From NCBI GenBank assembly GCA_016463555.1, contig JAEMRB010000056.1, positions 1-6,845 on the forward strand: 6,845 nt of DNA, read 5' to 3'. Positions 1 through 6,845 of the stretch are shown in pieces; position 1 is the first letter of the stretch, and the number at the start of each line of letters is the position of its first letter. The notes under the pieces are model-generated. The model ran no database searches, was not told the origin of the DNA, and was given only the letters and a program-made list of their open reading frames with translations. The position numbers and the translations under genes are program-made. Source of the DNA: Chloroflexota bacterium (GTDB taxonomy: Bacteria > Chloroflexota > Limnocylindria > Limnocylindrales > Limnocylindraceae).

Positions 1-350
1 CAGAGCCGACCGCCGCACCAGAGGTCGTTGCGCCGTCAATCTTCCCCTATGCCTCTCCGAGCGAGCGGCCGATCATTGCGGCATCGAAGCCAGTTCCAAC
101 GAGTGCGTCGGCGCCGATCTCGGCAGAGGCGGCGGCCATCGCCTCGGCCTCAGACGCCGCCTTGACCAACGCCCGCGACAGCCTCGCAAGTTCAATCGAC
201 GCACTTGCGTTGGTCCTGCATGAGATTGACCAGCCAGAGCTGGGGACACCCCTTAGTGAAACGGATCGCGCCAACATGGCGAAGTGGCTGCTGATCGCGC
301 GCAATAAGCTCGATAACCTCGCCGCGATCTTGCGCCAGAAGTCGGAGTAG
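1..350 (+). CDS. 3' end of an unidentified gene (Ala/Pro-rich linker plus helical C-terminus)
   Basis: The reading frame with codons beginning at position 3 is open from the window edge to a TAG at 348-350, about 115 residues, so this is the C-terminal part of a gene that begins outside. The first 50 or so residues are rich in Ala, Pro and Ser (for example PTAAPEVVAPSIFPYASPSE and ISAEAAAIASASDAA) and look like a disordered linker. The last 60 are amphipathic and helix-like, with LASSIDALALVLHEIDQPE followed by a helix holding MAKWLLIARNKL and ending AAILRQKSE. Codons favour G or C in the third position, as in the recognised genes here. A TTG at 162 could begin a 62-residue ORF, but the frame is coding-like well upstream of it, so a longer protein is more likely. 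I do not recognise the family. The gene converges on the minus-strand gene ending at 361. Confidence 0.7.
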   Translation, partial: EPTAAPEVVAPSIFPYASPSERPIIAASKPVPTSASAPISAEAAAIASASDAALTNARDSLASSIDALALVLHEIDQPELGTPLSETDRANMAKWLLIARNKLDNLAAILRQKSE

Positions 351-360
351 CCGACCGAAG

Positions 361-729
361 TTAGATGTAGACGACCTCTTCGAAGGTCGCTACGAGGAAG
401 GCGACGAGTCGCTCACGACTCCCCTTCGGATCTACCGTGCGCAGGCCGGGGACGAGGCACCAGAGGCTGACCGCAGGGAGGAGTAGTCGCCCCTCAGCGT
501 CACGCCCCATCGTTGCGGCCGGGCCGCCACCGAGCGTGTATGCGCCAGCTAGACCATCTTCATCGAGATGTGCCGAGTGGGAGAACTCGCGGATGACGGC
601 GACGATCCCCTTGCGCTTCGCCATGTCGCGCAGCGAGCCGGTGGCCCAGGCATCGATCTGGCTGTCACTCTGCTCGAGCAGCTTCGCGCGGTAGGCCTGA
701 GGGCTCTCGCTGAGTCCGGTTGCGACCAT
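361..729 (-). CDS. Hypothetical protein, probable mature part of a frameshifted secreted protein
   Basis: The ORF runs from ATG at 729 to TAA at 361, 122 residues. It has GC-rich third positions and a plausible globular composition: an early helical stretch (PQAYRAKLLEQSDSQIDAW), a central KRKGIVAVIREFSHSAHLDE segment, a Gly-rich turn near LGGGPAATMG, and a hydrophobic C-terminus (RLVAFLVATFEEVVYI). I do not recognise a family. The ATG at 729 has no Shine-Dalgarno sequence. The frame stays open upstream to a TAG at 831-829 without another ATG, GTG or TTG. A good signal peptide begins at 836 in a different frame and stops at 735, six bases before this ATG. The simplest reading is one secreted protein broken by a one-base loss between about 831 and 735. 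Translation by reinitiation at 729, giving a cytosolic product, is the alternative. It converges with the plus-strand gene ending at 350. Confidence 0.55.
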   Translation of the reverse strand: MVATGLSESPQAYRAKLLEQSDSQIDAWATGSLRDMAKRKGIVAVIREFSHSAHLDEDGLAGAYTLGGGPAATMGRDAEGRLLLPAVSLWCLVPGLRTVDPKGSRERLVAFLVATFEEVVYI

Positions 730-734
730 CGGGG

Positions 735-836
735 TCAGTTCGCCGAATCCATGCGATTCCCTGGGTAGGCCGCCGCGGCAACGATGGAGGCTGTGAACGC
801 AGCCATAATCAGTAGGAGTGCGATTCGACTAGTCAT
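735..836 (-). pseudogene. Signal-peptide fragment, out of frame with the 361-729 ORF
   Basis: Beginning with ATG at 836, a 33-codon ORF encodes a textbook Sec signal peptide: a short basic n-region (MTSR), a hydrophobic core (IALLLIMAAFTASIVAAAA), and a likely signal peptidase I site after the Ala run, before AYPGNRMDSAN. It ends in TGA at 737-735. A purine-rich GGGAGAGAG lies just upstream of the ATG and could serve as the ribosome binding site. A 33-residue product made only of a signal peptide makes little sense alone. Reading with a -1 shift before the TGA joins it to the downstream 122-residue ORF, giving an exported protein of about 155 residues before cleavage. Decayed gene, assembly or sequencing indel, and programmed shift are all possible; I see no strong slippery motif, so an indel is preferred. 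Confidence 0.5.
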
Positions 837-864
837 TTCTCTCTCCCAACCTTTCTCTCTCAAC
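836..864 (-). repeat. Tandem purine-rich duplication upstream of the signal-peptide ORF
   Basis: The ten-base word TTTCTCTCTC (plus strand) occurs at 836-845 and again at 852-861. Each copy is followed by AAC, after an extra CC in the first copy, so the period is 16 bases. On the coding (minus) strand this gives two GAGAGAGAAA tracts; the nearer one overlaps the start ATG and provides the likely ribosome binding purines. It looks like a small local duplication of the ribosome binding region. Confidence 0.6.
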
Positions 865-869
865 GGTGC

Positions 870-897
870 CGACTCCAACGGTAGGTTTTGAACCTAC
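870..897 (-). repeat. tRNA-Asn 3'-end-like sequence (T-arm plus acceptor remnant?)
   Basis: Read on the minus strand, 897-881 is GTAGGTTCAAAACCTAC, which differs at 2 of 17 positions from the T-arm of the tRNA-Asn gene in this window (GTAGGTTCGAATCCTAC). Extending the alignment through the acceptor strand and CCA (870-880 against 2472-2482) gives 22 matches in 28. The orientation is the same as the tRNA. No D-arm or credible anticodon arm sits upstream, so it is not an intact tRNA. It could be a decayed duplication of the tRNA 3' end, as left by elements that integrate at tRNA genes, or a coincidental resemblance of a hairpin to a T-arm. Confidence 0.4.
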
Positions 898-920
898 CAC
901 AGACGTTTCGGTCATGTGGT
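880..920 (-). terminator. Two overlapping hairpins at the 3' end of the membrane-protein gene
   Basis: Directly after the TGA of the membrane-protein gene (whose final A pairs in the first stem) there are two candidate hairpins. The first pairs 911-920 with 896-904 (ACCACA with TGTGGT, then GAC with GTC, one bulged base, six-base loop). The second is a perfect 8-bp stem, 891-898 with 880-887, closed by a three-base loop. They share bases 896-898, so they compete unless the stems are trimmed. No T-run follows on either strand, so a classical Rho-independent terminator is not shown. Transcript end protection or attenuation are possible roles. Confidence 0.4.
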
Positions 921-2326
921 CAGCGGGCTCTCCTTCGCGTCGACCTAGCGGCGGTGAATCGGTGGAGCAGGAGTAGCATCGCGAAGAGCGCCACACCAGA
1001 CAGGATTAGCCCACGCAACTCTTCGAACGTTGCATTTGGTGAGAGGATCCCCTGCAACTCCCCACCATTCATGAGAATGGCGATAACCATCGTGATCCCT
1101 ACGGCGAGGAGCAGAACCCACCGAGCGATCGAGTGGCGGCGAAGCGCCCTGGAGCCATCTTCGGCCGGGTTAAGAAGTGTCCAGATCAAACCTTGGCTCC
1201 CCGCAACGACCAGGGTACCCAGCACCGTGTCAGAGATGATGCGTAACGGTGCCTCTGGGTCAGTGATGAGCAGCGCGATCCACTCCAGCCCGAACCACGA
1301 GATCAGGGAGGCGGCAATCAGCATCAGCGAGAGGTGCCACGAGCTCCGCGCAGATCCGCTCTCGTCAAGGCTCTTCCGGAAGTGGCGTGTCGCGAAAATT
1401 CCGACGATGAGTCCGGGGGTGAGGCCGAACGACTGCGCAATCGCAACTGCACTCAGGGCGAGCACGAGGCTCAACCACTGCGCTCGCATCTCGCCACTGT
1501 CGTTGTTCTTAATCCGCTGTAAGCGAATCTCTGGCCACTTCGTGACCGCGTGGATGATCAGAGCGGCAATTGCACCATACACGCAGCCAAGGATCAGCTG
1601 GCGGATCGGCGCAATAGCGTCAAGCGGCGCATTGAACGCGGCGATAAGCTGGCCGACGATCAAGAATGGGAAGACGTCGACTCGGATGCCGAAGATCTTC
1701 CAGAGTCGAGATCCGCGATCCTTCGGCTGAATGTAGGCAACGACGCGCGAATAAATGTCGTTGATGCGTCGTCTGATCCATTCAAATGGCGCCTCTAAGA
1801 GGATGGCTCCGAACGCGAGCAGTATGGCGGCAAGCAGGCCGCTGAACCAGATGCCTGGGATGCTGAGCGCCTGCTGGATTGACGGAATCGATGCTGCCAA
1901 GAAGCTCGACGAGGATCGTTCGTCGGTATAAATACGCGTCCCGTCGGCAGTATCTGTCACGAGCACCATCGGCTGATCGGTCGGCGCTACCGATGGCGTA
2001 GCTGACGGCTGCGGCGATGTCCCTGGCGACGTACCCGGACTCGGACTCGTATCTGGTGACGCGGTTTGACTTGGTGACGGCGTCACAGCGGCGCTTGGTC
2101 TCGGCTCCGGTGATACCAGCGCAACTCCGCTTCGGAATGCACCTGCAAGGTCGCTCGTTACCTCTGAGTCGATTAAGTTCGGGGCGGCAAAGGCCTCGCT
2201 TGCAGAAGCAACCGCAAGGGAGGCGGCGATGAGGAGGGAGCACGCAGCTACCTGAAAGGGCCGAAGGGTGCGGAAGAGGGGGGCGTGCTTCCGCAGATAG
2301 GCCACCGCTTCAAATGGGCTCAGCAC
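920..2326 (-). CDS. Exported multi-spanning membrane protein with Ser/Thr/Pro linker, function unknown
   Basis: From GTG at 2326 the product is 468 residues. I chose this start because GAGAGG (2339-2334) lies seven bases upstream. A TTG at 2353 in the same frame would give 477 residues but has a poorer ribosome site. Residues about 24-48 form a signal peptide or first helix (FQVAACSLLIAASLAVASASEAFA then AP). A low-complexity linker follows at about 74-119, rich in TPSPS, SPGTSPGTSP and PSATPS, as seen in outer-face disordered stretches. From about 159 there are seven or eight hydrophobic helices (roughly 159-178, 218-236, 241-261, 283-311, 331-354, 366-386, 401-419, 437-455), with basic loops such as EWIRRRINDI and a Gly/Pro motif FGLTPGLIVGIF near 300-311. 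The C-terminus is TARSTRRRAR-like and cytosolic by the positive-inside rule. No catalytic motif is evident and I cannot assign a family. The gene lies about 145 bases downstream of tRNA-Asn on the same strand. Confidence 0.87.
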   Translation of the reverse strand: MLSPFEAVAYLRKHAPLFRTLRPFQVAACSLLIAASLAVASASEAFAAPNLIDSEVTSDLAGAFRSGVALVSPEPRPSAAVTPSPSQTASPDTSPSPGTSPGTSPQPSATPSVAPTDQPMVLVTDTADGTRIYTDERSSSSFLAASIPSIQQALSIPGIWFSGLLAAILLAFGAILLEAPFEWIRRRINDIYSRVVAYIQPKDRGSRLWKIFGIRVDVFPFLIVGQLIAAFNAPLDAIAPIRQLILGCVYGAIAALIIHAVTKWPEIRLQRIKNNDSGEMRAQWLSLVLALSAVAIAQSFGLTPGLIVGIFATRHFRKSLDESGSARSSWHLSLMLIAASLISWFGLEWIALLITDPEAPLRIISDTVLGTLVVAGSQGLIWTLLNPAEDGSRALRRHSIARWVLLLAVGITMVIAILMNGGELQGILSPNATFEELRGLILSGVALFAMLLLLHRFTAARSTRRRAR

Positions 2327-2471
2327 TCCATTGCCTCTCTCGCCTAGTCGCAATAACCTAGCCAGGTTGTTGAGATCCTACACAAAGAGGGCTCATAGCC
2401 ACAGGTCTAGGCGGAAGCTGCGCCATTGCGGTGGGGCACGCCGAAGCGAGGAAGATTAAGTTCAGCCTGGT

Positions 2472-2546
2472 TGGCTCCGGCGGTAGGATTCGAACCTACG
2501 ACATGGCGGTTAACAGCCGCCCGCTCTACCACTGAGCTACGCCGGA
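2472..2546 (-). tRNA. tRNA-Asn (anticodon GUU)
   Basis: The minus strand folds into a complete cloverleaf of 75 nt. The acceptor stem is TCCGGCG paired with CGCCGGA; the D-arm is GCTC/GAGC with loop AGTGGTA; the anticodon stem is GGCGG/CCGCC with loop CTGTTAA; the variable loop is ATGTC; and the T-arm is GTAGG/CCTAC with loop TTCGAAT. The anticodon GTT lies at 2514-2512, decoding AAC and AAU as asparagine. The discriminator G is at 2475, and CCA (2474-2472) is encoded in the gene. The tRNA starts 72 bases beyond the rpoD stop. A candidate promoter precedes it, so it may be transcribed separately as well as by readthrough from rpoD. Confidence 0.97.
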
Positions 2547-2551
2547 ATGAG

Positions 2552-2567
2552 CGCGGCCGCTGCCGCG
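2552..2567 (-). other. Small GC hairpin in the tRNA leader
   Basis: CGCGGC (2552-2557) and GCCGCG (2562-2567) form a 6-bp stem with a four-base loop immediately before the tRNA 5' end. It would lie in the precursor leader, where it might affect RNase P processing. It has no T-run, so it is not a clear terminator for rpoD. Confidence 0.3.
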
Positions 2568-2573
2568 AGCGGA

Positions 2574-2582
2574 ATATTAGCA
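2574..2582 (-). promoter_or_regulatory. Candidate extended -10 promoter for tRNA-Asn
   Basis: Minus strand 2582-2574 reads TGC TAATAT. This matches the TGn extension plus a -10-like hexamer (4 of 6 to TATAAT), 27 bases before the tRNA 5' end, so transcription would begin roughly 20 bases upstream of the mature tRNA. No good -35 lies 17 bases further up. It is the only AT-rich patch in an otherwise very GC-rich spacer, which supports a promoter role but does not prove it. Confidence 0.4.
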
Positions 2583-2603
2583 GGGAGGGCCGTCGCTCCT
2601 CCC
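2583..2603 (-). terminator. Weak candidate terminator hairpin after rpoD
   Basis: GGGAGG (2583-2588) can pair with CCTCCC (2598-2603) around a nine-base loop, starting 15 bases past the rpoD stop on the minus strand. The bases that follow in the transcript direction are TGCTAATATT, with only a poor T content, so termination would be inefficient. It abuts the candidate tRNA promoter. Confidence 0.25.
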
Positions 2604-2618
2604 CGCCGCACGAACCCC

Positions 2619-4816
<2,198 letters not shown>

Positions 4817-4820
<4 letters not shown>

Positions 4821-6730
4821 TTGCTCCCCCCCTTTGCCGCTGTGAGCACTCCCGACGCCAAGAAGCGTCGGTCGAGCGCCTTCCGCTTTTGTCCTAGATC
4901 TCGTTCAGCCTCCATGAGGGTTCGAACGCGAGCGGCATCGCCCTCTCGCTCCGCCTCGGCAATCTCACTGCGCGACCAGGCCATCGCCTCTTCCAGGCGA
5001 TCAGCCTCCAGCCGCAAGACGGTCTGATCAATACCGATCCGGATACGCGTGAGCTCAACGGTGGCCCCAAGGCGTACGGAGAGTGCCTGGGCCAGGCGGC
5101 GCTCTTCGCCCTCAATCGTAACGGGTAGGCGCTCAAGCGCATCAACGGTGGTTCCCGCCTCCAGCGCGGTGTCGAGTGCCGCACGTAGTCCGCGCCAGAG
5201 CGAGCGTGCCAACCCGCTCGTGAAGAGCTCATCGACCAGAACATCACGCACGCGGAGCCGCTCGGCTGGCGCCGCAATCAGGAGTCGCAGCAGTTCAGCC
5301 TCAGGAGGTGTTACGCCGGCGAGGATGGAGTCGACATCACCGTCTGCATCGGCGGCGCGCACGCGATCCGCAGAGATGCGGCTCTCTGCGCCAGCTGTCT
5401 CGGCGCCGCGCTGGATCATCGCCTCGCGAATCGAGTTCTCGTCCACGCCGATGCGTCGCGCGGCGGCGGAGATGTAGCCATCGCGAACGATTGGGTCGCG
5501 CAGGCTGCGGAGGATCGGCTTGATGCCGTCGATGGCACGCTTACGACCGCCAAGGTCTTTCAGGTTATGGGCTTGCGCATGAGTATCAATGAGGTACTCC
5601 ACCACCGGAATCGGCTGCTCCGTCGCGGCGCGCCACGTCTCCGGTTGATCACGTACAACTTCATCTGGATCTTTGCCATCGGGAAGGCGCACGATCCCCA
5701 CATCGACGAGCGACGGTCCGCCATCGGCGCTGCCAAGCTCTGTGACGAGGCGCAGTAGTTCGGTGGCTCCAAAGGCGCCCGCCTTCGCTCCAGCAGCGTC
5801 AACGTCGTACGCCAAGAGAATCTTCGATCCGTAGCGCAAGAGGAGGGCGACCTGCGCAGGGGTGAGTGCGGTTCCCATGCTCGCCACAACGTTTGTGAAG
5901 CCAGACTGATGCGCCATCAGTGCGTCGGTGTATCCCTCAACCAGCACCGCAGTGCCGCTCTTGCGCATCGCCGGCTTCGCCTTATCAATGAGATAGAGGG
6001 TGCGCGACTTATCGAAGAGTTCCGTCGCTGCGCTGTTCAGGTACTTCGGTCCGCGATCGCCGCGCTTGTCGTCTTCGGGGAGGAGGCGGCCACCGAGGCC
6101 GGTGATCTTCCCATTCGCATCACGGATCGGAAAGATCACGCGAGCGCGGAAGCGGTCATAAGCGCCACGGCCGCCATCGCGATCGGTGGTGAGGCCGACG
6201 GCGGCAAGCTCAGCGGGAGTTGCGCCGCGCTTCGCCGCGAGCGCCTTGGAGCAGGCGTCCCATGAATCTGGTGACCAGCCGAGTCGCTGCGCCTCGATCG
6301 TCTCATCGGTGAATCCGCGCGAGTGCAGGTAGTCGAGTGCGGGGCGTCCGAGCTCGTGTGAGGTGAGGATGGCGTGATAGAAGCTCACCGCACCCTCGAG
6401 CACATCGCGGAGGCGCACCTTGCGCGCATCCTCGGCGCGACTGCGATCGTCGATCGTGACGCCGGCCTTGGCGGCAAGGAGGGTGAGCGCCTCGCCGAAC
6501 GGCAGGCTGTCGCGCTCCATGACGAAGGTGAAGATGTCGCCCCCTTTGCCGCAGCCGAAGCACTTCCAGGTTTCACGGGCAGGCGTGACCACAAATGAGG
6601 GGGTCTTCTCGCCGTGAAATGGGCAGAGGCCCTTGAACGCAGCGCCCGCTTTGCGCAGCACGACCGTCTCGCCGACAACGTCGGCGACGGCGAGTCGGCT
6701 CTTGATCTCAGCAACGCTCCCGGAAGCCAT
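4817..6730 (-). CDS. dnaG: DNA primase DnaG
   Basis: DnaG synthesises the short RNA primers for lagging-strand and initiation DNA synthesis, working with the replicative helicase at the fork. The chosen start is ATG at 6730 because AAAGGAGGT (6749-6741) lies ten bases upstream; an in-frame TTG at 6769 would begin upstream of that site and is unlikely. The product is 637 residues, typical for the family. The N-terminal CHC2 zinc ribbon shows C36, H39, C57 and C60 (CPFHGEKTPSF, then CFGCGKGGD). The RNA polymerase/TOPRIM core carries GLGGRLL (211-217), VEGYTD with catalytic E265 and D269 (264-269), AYDVDAAG with the metal-binding D309 and D311, and LPDGKDPDEVV (349-359). The C-terminal third, from about 470, is helical and more variable and should be the helicase-binding domain. 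The gene ends within GTGA, overlapping the rpoD start by four bases, which implies coupled translation. Confidence 0.97.
4824..4832 (-). promoter_or_regulatory. G-rich ribosome binding site for rpoD, containing a G7 run
   Basis: Minus strand 4832-4824 reads GGGGGGGAG inside the last codons of dnaG, three bases before the rpoD GTG. The purines can pair with the 16S rRNA tail, although the spacing from the final GAG is short. A ribosome finishing dnaG would terminate on top of the rpoD start, consistent with coupling. The seven-G run is also in the frame pattern G GGG GGG relative to dnaG (AAG GGG GGG). Confidence 0.6.
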
Positions 6731-6740
6731 CGGTGGGGGG

Positions 6741-6749
6741 ACCTCCTTT
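6741..6749 (-). promoter_or_regulatory. Strong Shine-Dalgarno site that fixes the dnaG start
   Basis: Minus strand 6749-6741 is AAAGGAGGT, a near-perfect complement of the 16S rRNA 3' end, separated from ATG at 6730 by ten bases. It decides for this ATG over the TTG at 6769. Confidence 0.85.
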
Positions 6750-6763
6750 GTGATTTCGTGATC

Positions 6764-6780
6764 GGGCAAAGCAGTTGCCC
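6764..6780 (-). other. Hairpin in the dnaG 5' leader
   Basis: GGGCAA (6764-6769) pairs with TTGCCC (6775-6780), a perfect 6-bp stem with a five-base loop, centred about 40 bases upstream of the dnaG ATG. No T-run follows in the transcript direction, so it is not an obvious terminator of an upstream gene. It could modulate dnaG translation or mark the end of an upstream transcript. Confidence 0.4.
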
Positions 6781-6805
6781 GTGAGTGTCAAGCGCTGTTG
6801 GGCGC

Positions 6806-6836
6806 AGAATAGCAGCAAGCCCCACCCCAGTGCCAA
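6806..6836 (-). promoter_or_regulatory. Weak candidate promoter for dnaG-rpoD
   Basis: On the minus strand TTGGCA (6836-6831; 5 of 6 to the -35 consensus) is followed, after 19 bases, by TATTCT (6811-6806; 4 of 6 to TATAAT), which is preceded by TGC as in extended -10 promoters. Transcription from here would give a leader of about 70 bases holding the hairpin and the Shine-Dalgarno site. The long spacer makes this uncertain, and the real promoter may lie outside the window. Confidence 0.3.
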
Positions 6837-6845
6837 GGCATCCGC

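Noticed and set aside
47..304. An 85-codon minus-strand frame opposite the left-edge gene
   Set aside because: The plus-strand frame is open from the window edge, has coding-like third positions and ends sensibly at 350; the antisense frame has no ribosome site or recognisable content.
865..960. A complete second tRNA around the T-arm-like sequence
   Set aside because: There is no matching acceptor 5' strand at the right distance, no D-arm and no anticodon stem with a seven-base loop, so only a 3'-end-like fragment can be claimed.
888..1730. A 280-codon plus-strand frame opposite the membrane-protein gene
   Set aside because: It is rich in Arg, Ser and Ile without domains, while the opposite strand encodes a signal peptide, linker and regular membrane helices with a good start.
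6786..6791. A perfect TTGACA on the minus strand upstream of dnaG
   Set aside because: No acceptable -10 hexamer lies 15-19 bases downstream; that stretch is the GC-rich hairpin. It may be chance.

Overview
The window reads as a piece of a chromosome from a moderately GC-rich, Gram-positive-type or monoderm-like bacterium. DnaG primase is followed directly by the primary sigma factor, the core of the classical dnaG-rpoD (macromolecular synthesis) operon, although no rpsU is visible in the short stretch upstream. The Lys/Ala/Pro-rich (histone H1-like) N-terminus of the sigma factor, the Ser/Thr/Pro 'TSPSPGTSP' linker in the membrane protein and the use of GTG starts suggest Actinomycetota or Chloroflexota. 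I lean to Chloroflexota (Limnocylindria-like freshwater groups), but this is an impression from composition and style, not a demonstrated placement.

Layout, read on the minus strand from right to left: a possible promoter and a 5'-leader hairpin (about 6836-6764); dnaG (6730-4817) with a strong Shine-Dalgarno; rpoD (4820-2619), whose GTG start overlaps the dnaG TGA as GTGA; a short spacer with a candidate tRNA promoter; tRNA-Asn(GUU) with an encoded CCA (2546-2472); a gene for an exported, multi-spanning membrane protein of unknown function (2326-920); two overlapping hairpins whose second arm closely resembles the T-arm of the tRNA-Asn (about 920-870); and a small secreted-protein gene that appears split by a frameshift (836-361). 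On the plus strand, the 3' end of an unidentified gene enters from the left edge and stops at 350, convergent with the split gene and only 10 bases from it.

Functionally, DnaG makes replication primers and the sigma factor directs RNA polymerase to housekeeping promoters. Their stop/start overlap implies translational coupling. The tRNA and membrane-protein genes look like separate units downstream.

The parts most worth a second look are the sigma factor (long basic repeat tail plus an insertion of about 190 residues between regions 1.2 and 2.1), an in-frame G7 slippery-type heptamer at the dnaG/rpoD junction, the tRNA-3'-end-like direct repeat flanking the membrane-protein gene, and the frameshifted secreted protein. 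I see no CRISPR array, transposase, integrase, toxin-antitoxin pair or obvious defence system.
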